The notes below the pieces were generated by a model. The model had not been told where the DNA came from. It worked only from the letters and a program-made list of their open reading frames with translations, and searched no databases. The translations under genes were made by a program, and so were the position numbers. A stretch of 64,000 bases of DNA from Methylocaldum sp002005105 (GTDB lineage: Bacteria > Pseudomonadota > Gammaproteobacteria > Methylococcales > Methylococcaceae): NCBI RefSeq assembly GCF_051027545.1, contig NZ_CP194902.1, positions 3,782,001 through 3,846,000 of the forward strand. The letters are read 5' to 3'. The stretch's first letter is position 1; every line of letters starts with the position of its first letter. This document shows positions 26,011-35,562 of the stretch, piece after piece.

Positions 26011-27057
26011 TCAGGTCAGGCCCGGCGCACCTGGGGCAATCAATGAACCGATGGCATACGTCACGATGCCGGCGATGCCGCCGATCAGCACCATGCGCAG
26101 ACCGCCCAACAGAGCACTCCGGCCGGTGAAGAGACTCAAGCATGCCCCGATTGCAAACAAACTGACTCCGGCTGAGAGACCCGCGATCTGAACGCCTCTA
26201 TGCATGTCGAACCCCAGGAGAAACGGGATGAGCGGGATGCTCGCGCCCCCTGAAAATGCCAGAAAAGAGAACAACGCGGCGCCCCAGGGCGAACCCAAAT
26301 CGTCAGGATTTACGCCCAGTTCCTCGCGCGCCAGAAGATCCAGGGCGTTTTCCGGGTCGCTCATCATCTGTCGGGTGGCGCGGCGCGCCTGCTGCAAACT
26401 CATGCCGCGGGCCGCATAAATGACCGCCAGCTCCTCGACTTCTTCTTCCGGGAACATCGCGAACTCCGCCCGTTCGAGATCGATCTGGTATTCGAACAAC
26501 TCCCGCTGCGACCGCATCGACACATACTCCCCCGCCGCCATGGACAAAGCGCCGGCCAACAAACCGGCGATGCCGGCCATCGCCACCATCCCGGTCCCCG
26601 TGCTCGCTCCGGCCATACCCAAGATCAAGCTGGTGTTCGACAACAGTCCGTCGTTGACGCCGAATACGGCCGCCCGCAGGTTGCCGCCGGCCACCCCTTT
26701 ATGGCGCCGGCCTACATCTTCGGCGCTGGTGGGCATCGCATGGCGTGTCTCCAGCCCTTGGCCCGAATAGGCGGAAAGCCCCCGGATCTTCATGCTGGCC
26801 AGAACCGGGCGCAGGGCCTTCGGGCCGAACGCCCGAACCAGGCGGCCGATCAATCGGGCCCGCGGCGTCGGCTTGAAAGGCGGCAACGCGGAACCTTCCG
26901 CCTTCAAACGGCTCTCCCAAAGCGCAGCTTGAGTGTCGGCCTGTTCGGCGAGCTTGCGAAACAAACGCCGCATCCGGCGATTGTTCTCGGCGGCGGCGAT
27001 CACGCGATACAACCAGGCTGATTGCTTTTCCTGAAACCAACTGTTGAGAAGGGACAT
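26011..27057 (-). CDS. VIT1/CCC1 family iron/manganese transporter with a degenerate ferritin-like N-terminus
   Basis: From the ATG at 27057 the protein has 348 residues. Residues ~120-348 form the VIT1/CCC1 domain: FGVNDGLLSNTSLILGMAGA, ALSMAAGEYVSMRSQRELFE and several C-terminal helices. Family members move Fe2+ or Mn2+ out of the cytosol. The N-terminal ~110 residues resemble the ferritin-like domain of erythrin-VIT (MbfA) proteins (AENNRRMRRLFRKLAEQADTQA) but lack the E-x-x-H iron ligands. The frame stays open for 78 codons upstream with atypical sequence, so I took the internal ATG. Confidence 0.87.
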   Translation of the reverse strand: MSLLNSWFQEKQSAWLYRVIAAAENNRRMRRLFRKLAEQADTQAALWESRLKAEGSALPPFKPTPRARLIGRLVRAFGPKALRPVLASMKIRGLSAYSGQGLETRHAMPTSAEDVGRRHKGVAGGNLRAAVFGVNDGLLSNTSLILGMAGASTGTGMVAMAGIAGLLAGALSMAAGEYVSMRSQRELFEYQIDLERAEFAMFPEEEVEELAVIYAARGMSLQQARRATRQMMSDPENALDLLAREELGVNPDDLGSPWGAALFSFLAFSGGASIPLIPFLLGFDMHRGVQIAGLSAGVSLFAIGACLSLFTGRSALLGGLRMVLIGGIAGIVTYAIGSLIAPGAPGLT

Positions 27058-27264
27058 GGGTCTGGAATGATGGGAATATCGGTGTGGGACGGGCGTCGGC
27101 GTAAAACCTTGTTCGTTGCACAGCCTCCATGGGCATAATACCGACTCTGAGGACGAGAAGACATCCGGGATGTATCTTCGTTTGAAGGCCGAGTCATCAC
27201 TCGAGCTCAAGCCGGTCGATCGTCCCGATTTGAGTGCGGGATTCACAACAGGGAGACAAGAGCA

Positions 27265-27930
27265 ATGAGCTTTACCGCAGACCAGATTCACGCCGGCCAG
27301 GCCGTCTATACCCGACCTATCCTGAAAATCTACGACCTTGCCGTGCTCGGGCTATCCAACCGACTGATTTGGAAGTGCCCAACTCAGCGACTCGTAGAGC
27401 ATTACAACAAACACGTCACGGCGAATCATTTGGATGTCGGCGTCGGCACCGGCTATTTTGTGGATAAGTGCCGCTTTCCGATGCTGGTACCGCGCGTTGC
27501 ACTGATGGACCTCAACGAGACCTCGCTGGATTTCGCCTCCCGGCGCATCGCCCGATATCAGCCGGAAACCTATGTCCGCAACGTCCTGGCACCCATATCC
27601 ATCGACGAGCCGAAATTCGATTCGGTCGGGATCAATTACCTGCTCCACTGCCTTCCGGGGCCCATCGAATCCAAGGCGGTCGCTTTCGATCACCTCAAGG
27701 CGCTGATGAATCCCGGTGCGGTCCTGTTCGGTTCGACCCTGCTCCAGGGCGGCGTTCCGCGAAGTCGATTCGCGAAGCGCCTCATGGACATCTACAACAA
27801 GAAGGGAATCATGTCGAACGCGCACGACAGTCTGGACGGACTGAAGGCGGCGCTTAATCAGCGGTTTCGCGAGGTTTCCGTCGAGGTCGTTGGATGCGTG
27901 GCTCTTTTTTCAGGGCGCGCTTGGGGCTGA
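27265..27930 (+). CDS. Class I SAM-dependent methyltransferase
   Basis: The 221-residue protein has the SAM-binding loop LDVGVGTGYFVD, an acidic residue ending strand 2 (ALMDLNETSLDFA), and motif IV/V-like segments (FDSVGINYLLHCLPG, ALMNPGAVLFGSTLLQGG). These are typical of small-molecule methyltransferases; the substrate is not evident. GGGAG lies about 9 bases before the ATG. It is divergent from the VIT1/CCC1 gene and followed by a GTAGCCCGGAT repeat. Confidence 0.85.
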   Translation: MSFTADQIHAGQAVYTRPILKIYDLAVLGLSNRLIWKCPTQRLVEHYNKHVTANHLDVGVGTGYFVDKCRFPMLVPRVALMDLNETSLDFASRRIARYQPETYVRNVLAPISIDEPKFDSVGINYLLHCLPGPIESKAVAFDHLKALMNPGAVLFGSTLLQGGVPRSRFAKRLMDIYNKKGIMSNAHDSLDGLKAALNQRFREVSVEVVGCVALFSGRAWG

Positions 27931-27993
27931 TGGCGGTTGGCCATCTCTACCCTGGCGCGACGGGCAAGAAGGAGAGACCTAACTTCCGCCAGC

Positions 27994-28075
27994 GTAGCCC
28001 GGATGAAGCCTTGCTGAATCCGGGATGATCGGTGCTCCGACCTTCCCGGATTTCACTGCGTTGCATCCGGGCTAC
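27994..28075. repeat. GTAGCCCGGAT palindromic repeat
   Basis: GTAGCCCGGATGAAGCC opens and GTTGCATCCGGGCTAC closes an 82-base inverted repeat with inner ATCCGGGA/TCCCGGAT. This is a widely dispersed bacterial intergenic element. It lies at the end of the methyltransferase gene and the end of the hyp operon. Confidence 0.75.
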
Positions 28076-28096
28076 TTACTGAGTACTAGCGAGCAC

Positions 28097-29150
28097 TCAA
28101 CAGATCCTCGGCAGTTGTTCGCCGCTCGGAAGGTCGAGTACGCGGACGATGCCGTACGGGTTGCGCAGGCCGACTCGCCCTTCGCCCGCCGCGCCGACCC
28201 GCCCGATGAGAGACGCATCGCGCCCCAAAGGATGGGCGTGCAGCACATCCATCGCCCGGCCTACGGCGCTCGCCGGAACGAAAAGGACCATGCGGCCTTC
28301 GTTGGCCACGTAGAGCGGGTCGAAACCGAGGATTTCGCAGGCGCCCCGCACCGGCGTGGCGACCGGTATGGCGTCCTCGTTCAGCTCCATGTCGAACCCG
28401 GCATCCCTGGCTAGCTCCAGCACCGCCGCCGCCAACCCGCCGCGGGTCAGATCGCGCAGGCAATGCAGCTCGACGCCGGCCGCCAGCAATTGCATCACGA
28501 GGCCGGACAGGTCCGCGCAATCGCTTTCGACGGCGGTTTCGAAGCCCAGCCCTTCCCGCTCGGCGATGATCGCGACGCCATGGCGGCCGATGTCGCCGCT
28601 CAGCAGGATCGCATCGCCTTCCCGAATGCCGGCGGGGGCTATTTGCAGGTCATGTTCGATCAGGCCGATGCCGCTGGTCGCGATGTACAGCCCGTCCCCC
28701 TTGCCGTTTTCGACCACCTTGGTGTCGCCGGTGACGATCGCCGTTCCCGCCGCCTGCGCCGCGGCGTTCATGCTGGCCAGAACGCGCGCCAGATCATCGA
28801 CCGGAAAACCTTCCTCGATCACCAGCGCGGCGCTCAGGAACAAGGGTTTCGCACCGCTCATCGCGAGATCGTTCAAGGTGCCGCACACCGCCAGCTTGCC
28901 GATGTCGCCGCCGGGGAAGAACAGCGGCTTGACCACGTAGCCGTCGGTGGTGAAGGCCAGCCGCTTGCCGCCCACGTCCAAGACCGCGCTGTCGTGGCGC
29001 TGGTCCAGGTGCGGGTTGGCGAAGGCCGGGCGCACCAGGCGCTCCAGCAATTGCTGCATCAGCCGCCCGCCTCCGCCATGGGCCATGACGATCTGGGCGT
29101 ACTGGCCTATGGGCGCCGGGCAAATCAACCGGGTGTCGTCGCTCATGGCT

Positions 29151-29161
<11 letters not shown>
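28097..29161 (-). CDS. hypE: Hydrogenase maturation protein HypE
   Basis: The 354-residue protein has the PurM-like fold with the AHGGGGRLM nucleotide loop and ends in the invariant LPRIC, whose terminal Cys carries the carbamoyl group that is dehydrated to cyanide. It works with HypF to make the CN ligands of the [NiFe] site and passes them to the HypCD complex. It is the last gene of the hyp operon and overlaps the hypD end by 11 bases. A second ATG five codons in (29146) is an alternative start. Confidence 0.95.
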
Positions 29162-30228
<1,067 letters not shown>

Positions 30229-30242
<14 letters not shown>

Positions 30243-30477
30243 CGGTTATGCCCTCCAATGCGGCAATCTCCTTCAGCACCGCCTGCGCCTCGGCCTCGTC
30301 CAGGCGCGAAATCGCGAAACCGGCGTGAACGATGACATAGTCGCCAACTTCGGCTTCCGGTACATAGGCCAGGTTCACCACCTTGACCACGCCGCCGAAA
30401 TCGACCCGACCGGATCGCAGCAAGGGATCGTCGGCCTGTTCGATGGAGAGGATCTGACCGGGTACGGCTAGACACAT
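30229..30477 (-). CDS. hypC: Hydrogenase assembly chaperone HypC
   Basis: The 82-residue protein begins MCLAVPGQILSIEQ, with the essential Cys2 exposed after Met removal, and has VDFGGVVKVVNLAYVPEAEV and VIVHAGFAISRLDEAEA. It binds HypD and the large subunit precursor, carrying the iron moiety. AGGAG sits 9 bases before the ATG, an unusually good ribosome binding site within this tightly packed operon. The gene overlaps the hypF end by 10 bases. Confidence 0.96.
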
Positions 30478-32774
30478 GTGAGAAGCTCCTCGGAAAATGT
30501 CGCGGCGGCGATCTGGCCCAGCGCCAGGCCGCCGTCATTTGGGGGTATCTGCTCCGGCCAGTATACCCGCAAGCCGGCATTGCGGAGCCGCTCTGCGCAC
30601 AGCTCCAGCAGCAGGCGGTTCTGAAAACAGCCGCCGGCCAGGGCGACGGTGGAAATCGGTTCGGCAAGCGCGACGTCGGTAATGGCGGCCGCAAGGCTGG
30701 CGTGAAACCGAAAGGCGAGAACGGCCGCCGGCACGCCGGCCGCGTGGTCGTCCAACAGCGCCCGGAACAAGGGACGCCAGTCCAGCCGTTTCGGCTCGCC
30801 GTCGATCACGGGCATCGGATAAGTCGTCCCGTCGCCCTCCCCGCTTTGCTCCGCAGAGGCCTCCAGCGCCATCGCCGCCTGCCCCTCGAAGCTGACGTCC
30901 TGACACAGTCCCAAAAGACTCGCGGCCGCGTCGAACAAGCGCCCCGCGCTGCTGCACCCGGGCGACCGCGTGCCGGTCTGCAGCAGCCGCAATAACGCAG
31001 TCAGATCAGCCGGTTTAAACCGCGGTTCCAGCATGGCCGGCAAGTAGTCCGGCGTTTGCTCGCCGTGCAGGGCGTACAACACGCTTAGGGCCGATCGCCG
31101 CGGGTCCTTGATCGCGCGTTCGCCGCCGGGAAGGCACAGCGGCAGCAGGCCGGCGATGCGGCGATGACCGTCCGGGGCGATGCGCAGGAATTCCCCGCCC
31201 CACAGCGTGCCGTCTTCGCCCAGTCCCAAGCCGTCCCAGGTCACGGCCAGAAGCGGCGGCTTCAAACTATGCTCGGCCATGCAGGCCAGCGCGTGGGCAA
31301 GATGGTGAGGCACGCGCCGCAGCGGCAGCCCGGCGGTTTCGGCCCAGCGGCCGGCGGCGTAATCGGGGTGCAGATCGCATGCGACCGACCGAGGCGGACG
31401 GCCGAACAGGCACGGAAGCAGACCGGCGGTGGCGCGATGGCGATCCAGTGACTCCGCCGTATCGAGATCGCCGAGGTGCTGGCTCAAGATCACGCGCCCG
31501 CCGTCCGCATAGGCAACCGTGTTCTTGAGATGCCCTCCGGCGGCCAGGATCGGCGGCGTATCCGCATCCAGAGTCACCGGGCGCGGCACATAACCTCGGG
31601 CGCGTCGCAACATCAGGGGCTTTCCGTCGGCGATGCGAAGCACGGAATCGTCCAAAGGCTGCCGTATCGGCCTGTCGTGCACCAGGAAACCGTCGGCCAT
31701 GCCGGCCAGGCGTTGCTGAGCCTCCTCGGGCGCGATGCAGATCGGTTCGTTGCCCCGGTTGCCGCTGGTACAAACCAGCGGCGCGCCGAAATCCCGCGCC
31801 AACAGATGGTGCACGGGCGAGGCCGGTAGCATTAGCCCCAGGTGATTCTGCCCCGGCGCAATGCCGGATGCGATCGACCCGGACGCATCGCGGCGGCGCA
31901 GTAGCACGATGGGCGCTGCCGATGACGTCAGCAGCCGCGTTTCAGCGTCGGTCACATCGCAAAGCTCGCGTGCCGCCGCGAGGTCAGCCACCATCAGCGC
32001 CAGCGGCTTGTGGGGCCGGTGTTTGCGTTCGCGCAGACGCTGCACCGCTTTTTCATCCGCCGCATCGACCAGCAATTGGAATCCGCCCACCCCTTGAAGC
32101 GCCAGCACCTGTCCCTGCCGCAAGCGCTCGACGGCTTGCAACATCGCCTCGTCGCCATGCGCTAGCGTGCGACCGGCGGCGTCCCATAGAGCCAAAGTCG
32201 GGCCGCAGTTTGGACAGCAGGTGGTCTGGGCATGAAAACGCCGGTCCGAAGGATCGCGGTATTCCTCGATGCACTCGGCGCAGAGCGGAAAGCCCGCCAT
32301 GGCGGTACGCTCCCGGTCGAACGGCAAGGCGTCCAGGATGCTGTAGCGGGGGCCGCAGTGGGTGCAGCTGACGAAGGGATAACGGAATCGGCGGTCGCCG
32401 GGATCGAACAGTTCCCGAAGACAGTCCGGGCATGGGGCCAGATCCGGCAGAGCGAACGGAGCGACTGCGCCATCCGCACGGCTCGCCGCGACCCGGAAAT
32501 TTCGCTCGCCGACGGCGGGAACGCTTTCTACGCTGCAATCGACGATGTCGGCCTGCGGCGGGCATTCGCGCTTCAGACGGATTTCGAATGCCGCCAAAGC
32601 CGGCGCGTCGCCTTCCGCCTCGATGATGACCCCTTCCGGGCCGTTGGATACCCGGCCGGCCAAGTCCAGTTCCCGCGCCAGGCGGTACACGAAAGGCCGC
32701 ATACCCACGCCCTGCACCAGACCGCTCAGCGTCAGCCGCCGGCGCTGCCGTCCGGCCTCGGCGGCAACGCTCAA
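30468..32774 (-). CDS. hypF: Carbamoyltransferase HypF
   Basis: Domains in order are acylphosphatase (LTLSGLVQGVGMRPFVYRLA), two zinc fingers (CPDCLRELF...CTHCGPRYSI and CAECIEEY...CCPNCGP), a YrdC-like domain (KHRPHKPLALMV) and a Kae1-like carbamoyltransferase domain (VPHHLAHALACMAEH, LAGGCFQNRLL). HypF moves carbamoyl phosphate-derived carbamoyl to HypE. I place the start at TTG 32774, which overlaps the hypB stop as TTGA; the frame is open to an ATG at 32867, but that would put 32 atypical residues on top of hypB. Length from TTG is about 768 residues, normal for the family. Confidence 0.92.
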   Translation of the reverse strand: MSVAAEAGRQRRRLTLSGLVQGVGMRPFVYRLARELDLAGRVSNGPEGVIIEAEGDAPALAAFEIRLKRECPPQADIVDCSVESVPAVGERNFRVAASRADGAVAPFALPDLAPCPDCLRELFDPGDRRFRYPFVSCTHCGPRYSILDALPFDRERTAMAGFPLCAECIEEYRDPSDRRFHAQTTCCPNCGPTLALWDAAGRTLAHGDEAMLQAVERLRQGQVLALQGVGGFQLLVDAADEKAVQRLRERKHRPHKPLALMVADLAAARELCDVTDAETRLLTSSAAPIVLLRRRDASGSIASGIAPGQNHLGLMLPASPVHHLLARDFGAPLVCTSGNRGNEPICIAPEEAQQRLAGMADGFLVHDRPIRQPLDDSVLRIADGKPLMLRRARGYVPRPVTLDADTPPILAAGGHLKNTVAYADGGRVILSQHLGDLDTAESLDRHRATAGLLPCLFGRPPRSVACDLHPDYAAGRWAETAGLPLRRVPHHLAHALACMAEHSLKPPLLAVTWDGLGLGEDGTLWGGEFLRIAPDGHRRIAGLLPLCLPGGERAIKDPRRSALSVLYALHGEQTPDYLPAMLEPRFKPADLTALLRLLQTGTRSPGCSSAGRLFDAAASLLGLCQDVSFEGQAAMALEASAEQSGEGDGTTYPMPVIDGEPKRLDWRPLFRALLDDHAAGVPAAVLAFRFHASLAAAITDVALAEPISTVALAGGCFQNRLLLELCAERLRNAGLRVYWPEQIPPNDGGLALGQIAAATFSEELLTCV

Positions 32775-33643
32775 ATCCGCGCCCGAATCGCCGCGGCCTG
32801 ACGCTCCAGTCCCGCCAGTCGTTCGGCCAACAGCGCCTTGCGGCGTCGTTCCAGCCATCCGTACCACTGGTCCATCCCTTCCCCCGTAGTGGCCGAAACA
32901 CGGATCGTTTCCACGTCCGGATTGACCTGCTGCAAATAGCCGAGGCAGCGCTCGATGTCGAAACGCAGATAGGGCAACAGATCGATCTTGTTGATCAGGA
33001 CCAGATCGGCGCGATGGAACATATCCGGGTATTTCAGCGGCTTGTCCTCGCCCTCGGTGACCGAGAGGATGACCACGCGGGCCGCCTCGCCCAGATCGAA
33101 CATGGCCGGACAGACCAGGTTGCCGACATTCTCGATGAACAGGATGCCGTAATCGGCGGGCTTGAGATCTTGCACGCCATGGCCGACCATGTGAGCGTCC
33201 AGATGACAGCCCTTGCCGGTGTTGATCTGCAACACCGGAACGCCGGTGGCGCGTATGCGCTCCGCATCGTTCTCGGTCTGCTGGTCGCCTTCGATCACGC
33301 TGACGTCGAACCGCTCCTTAAGATCCGCGATGCTGCGCTCGAGCAGCGTGGTCTTGCCGGACCCGGGGCTCGAAAGCAGGTTCACGGTGAGAATGCCGTG
33401 GCCTTCGAAAAATTGCCGGTTGCCTCGGGCATGGGCGTCGTTGCGGCCGAGAATGTCCTGTTCGATGCGAACGATGCGCTCCTGGCTCAGACCGTCGATA
33501 CTCAGTCCGGCAGCGCCTTGGCCGTGGTGATGATGGTGATGACCATGGTCATGGCCGTGATCGTGGGTATGCTCATGCTCCGAATCGTGGGCGTGAGCGT
33601 GATGGTGCTGATCGGCTTCGCCGCAGCCGCAAACGGTACACAT
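32771..33643 (-). CDS. hypB: Nickel incorporation GTPase HypB
   Basis: The 290-residue protein starts MCTVCGCGE, the high-affinity nickel motif C-x-x-C-G-C, followed by a His-rich stretch (about 20 His in residues 13-42) used for nickel storage. The G domain has LLSSPGSGKTTLLE (Walker A), the metal-bridging GKGCHLDAHMV and LINKIDLLP. With HypA it loads nickel into the large subunit. ATG 33643 was chosen because it gives the canonical N-terminus; it is 2 bases after hypA. Confidence 0.95.
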   Translation of the reverse strand: MCTVCGCGEADQHHHAHAHDSEHEHTHDHGHDHGHHHHHHGQGAAGLSIDGLSQERIVRIEQDILGRNDAHARGNRQFFEGHGILTVNLLSSPGSGKTTLLERSIADLKERFDVSVIEGDQQTENDAERIRATGVPVLQINTGKGCHLDAHMVGHGVQDLKPADYGILFIENVGNLVCPAMFDLGEAARVVILSVTEGEDKPLKYPDMFHRADLVLINKIDLLPYLRFDIERCLGYLQQVNPDVETIRVSATTGEGMDQWYGWLERRRKALLAERLAGLERQAAAIRARI

Positions 33644-33645
33644 GC

Positions 33646-33987
33646 TTATTCCACCTCCAAATCGAGAATTCTGAATTCCTCGCCCCCGGTCACTTTCAGG
33701 CGATGCCCGCCGCATGCGGGACACGGGTCGTAATATTGCGCGATTTCCACCGTACGATCGCAAGCAAAACACCAGGCCAGGCCCGGCGTATCGATGAATT
33801 CCAGTTCCGCTCCTTCGGCGATCGTATCCAGGCTCACCGCTTCGAAGCCGAAGCCCAAGGCTGCACGATCGACCCCCGCGAGAGGACCGACCAACAATCT
33901 GACCTTGCGCACCCGCGCAAAGTGCTGCTTGCCCGCTTCGGTCTCCAGGATATCGACGATGCCTTGGCAGAGGGAGAGTTCATGCAT
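33646..33987 (-). CDS. hypA: Nickel chaperone HypA
   Basis: The 113-residue protein opens MHELSLCQGIVDILE, with His2 as the nickel ligand. It has the zinc-site cysteines C-F-A-C and C-P-A-C in WCFACDRTVEIAQYYDPCPA. It delivers nickel to the hydrogenase large subunit with HypB. The frame is open upstream but MHE at 33987 is the conserved start. It is the first gene of hypABFCDE. Confidence 0.94.
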   Translation of the reverse strand: MHELSLCQGIVDILETEAGKQHFARVRKVRLLVGPLAGVDRAALGFGFEAVSLDTIAEGAELEFIDTPGLAWCFACDRTVEIAQYYDPCPACGGHRLKVTGGEEFRILDLEVE

Positions 33988-34244
33988 AGCGAATAGAAAA
34001 CAATAACCTGATGAAGCAAAAAACGAAGCCCTGAAAAACCTCGACCCATGGGGAAAGAATTCTACTCGCACACGGCCGCTTTGACAGCGGCCATCGCTTG
34101 AGACAGAGGTTGCTCGTCTTTTTTTCCGGAGTTCGCCCGTCTTATCGAGCAGGGGACATATGTCCAGATTGACGCCGCCCTTCCCTAGGCGGTGCGTTGA
34201 CGACGGATTAATTCCAAATCGCTTTCAATAAGGCATTAATTTTT

Positions 34245-34324
34245 GTAGGGTGGGTTAGGCCGCGAGGCCGTAACCCACCGAGCGACCTCGAATCGGTGGG
34301 TTACGCTGCGCTAACCCACCCTAC
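34245..34324. repeat. GTAGGGTGGGTTAGG repeat, family 2
   Basis: An 80-base element running from GTAGGGTGGGTTAGGCC to GCTAACCCACCCTAC with inner GTAACCCACCG / CGGTGGGTTAC. It has the same plan as 8147-8327 and lies upstream of hypA. Confidence 0.8.
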
Positions 34325-34365
34325 GATTAATGTTCACTCGAATGCCGAATGGAATAACGCATCAA

Positions 34366-34470
34366 TCAGCTGCGGGCCAAATCCGAATCCTTCCCCCGGC
34401 TCAGACCGACCCAACCCAGCTGGGCGCTGCCCATCAATATCGCGGCGGGAAGTGGCGCCGGGAAGGCGCA
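34366..34470 (-). pseudogene. Remnant of a PEP-CTERM-like sorting tail
   Basis: On the minus strand a frame ending at the TGA of 34366 reads FPAPLPAAILMGSAQLGWVG then LSRGKDSDLARS. This is the P-L-P-A, hydrophobic helix, basic residue plan of exosortase-recognised (PEP-CTERM-like) C-termini. It has no start of its own and most likely was the 3' end of the HAF-repeat gene just upstream (34748-35140), cut off by inserted repeat DNA. The match is by pattern, not by alignment. Confidence 0.45.
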
Positions 34471-34576
34471 CGGGAAGCGTAACCGACACGGCGTCCAGTC
34501 ATTTGCGGGAGCCATGCCGGCGTGCTGAGCGAAGCGGCGTACGTAGGCGTGGCGGACGCATGAAGGTCGCGACTAA

Positions 34577-34645
34577 GAGCCTATCCCAGTAGGCCGTTCG
34601 CCCTGAGCTTGTCAAAGGGTTTCTAGAGCCTACTGGGATAGGCTC
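34577..34645. repeat. 18-base perfect inverted repeat flanking a GTTCGCCCTGAG element
   Basis: GAGCCTATCCCAGTAGGC (34577-34594) is the exact reverse complement of GCCTACTGGGATAGGCTC (34628-34645). The 33-base loop contains CCGTTCGCCCTGAGCTTGTC, kin to the 1894-1959 element. It lies inside the decayed HAF/PEP-CTERM gene. Confidence 0.85.
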
Positions 34646-34747
34646 CAAAACGGCGTTTGCGATTGGATCGAACGCGGTCCGCCGAACCCACTACTCGTCG
34701 CCACAATTGAATCCTTTTGGTGACCCGGATGTCTCAAAAGGTTTTCC

Positions 34748-35140
34748 TTAAAAATGGCGACGCAATCGGGTGAGTAGCACGGCGCGGTGTTGACCGTCGA
34801 TCACGCCGTCGGCCGCGATTTGGCCGGCATCGTTGATGCCCTCGGCACGGCTGTCGCGCCCGCCGAGCGTGCCGAGATCGGTCATCACGCCATCCACCGT
34901 GACGAAAGCATGGCCCTCCTCGCTGGCAGTCTCGGATCCTCCCGCCACCCGTCCCGCATCGTTGATGCCGATGGTATGGCTATAGGTCCCGCCGAGGGTG
35001 CCGAGATCGGTAATCGAGTAGCGAACTGCCGCGTGAGCGTTTGAAGCGAGCCCCATCGCGGCTAGAACGGTCAACGCCTGGAGGGACGGCTTTCCGGACC
35101 AGGACCGGCCATTTCCGATCGCGTGTTTTTGTGCTTCCAT
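34748..35140 (-). CDS. HAF-repeat extracellular protein, probably truncated
   Basis: The 130-residue product has a signal peptide (LQALTVLAAMGLASNAHA) and then two HAF-type repeats: YSITDLGTLGGTYSHTIGIN-DAGRVAG and VMTDLGTLGGRDSRAEGIN-DAGQIA. It ends soon after in RLRRHF. Full-length relatives have many such beta-propeller-like repeats and usually a C-terminal sorting signal, so this is the 5' part of a broken gene; a matching tail is visible about 280 bases further down the strand. AAGGAGT lies 9 bases before the ATG. It sits, out of context, between hupK and hypA. Confidence 0.7.
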   Translation of the reverse strand: MEAQKHAIGNGRSWSGKPSLQALTVLAAMGLASNAHAAVRYSITDLGTLGGTYSHTIGINDAGRVAGGSETASEEGHAFVTVDGVMTDLGTLGGRDSRAEGINDAGQIAADGVIDGQHRAVLLTRLRRHF

Positions 35141-35562
35141 GATTGCGAATACTCCTTATTGCAGAGATGCCGCGAGAGCGGCGGAAGAACGCCGAAGAAT
35201 TCGGGGTCACATTTCCCATCGGCGTGGAGGAGCGCGCCCCGCCGTAATCCCGAAACCGTCGCCGAGGTTACGTAACCCCCGCGACAGCGCCATGACATGG
35301 CTGGCCGAAAATGTAACGGCAAGATCCATACCGTTCAACCCAAAAACCGCAATTGAATCTCCGAAATGCCCGCAATGTCACATCGGCCGCTCCATCCCCT
35401 CTTGAATCCTTCGGTCGACATGGGACGAACGGCCATTGGTCCAAGTTGTTCGGGGCGAGCAGGCCGGACGCTGGTCTCGACCGGCCGAAGGATCGAGCCC
35501 GGGCAACGTCGAAAGACGCGATCGACACGCTCAGGTTCAAGGTTTCCTTCCAGCGGATACGG
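35141..35562. other. Intergenic between hupK and the HAF gene
   Basis: No gene is recognised. There is a perfect 12-base palindrome GGTTACGTAACC at 35266-35277, about 125 bases upstream of the HAF start, which could be an operator. Confidence 0.4.

Noticed and set aside
27058..27291. 78-codon N-terminal extension of the VIT1/CCC1 protein
   Set aside because: Ser/Arg/Cys-rich sequence unlike the family, no ribosome binding site before it; the ATG at 27057 is a better start.
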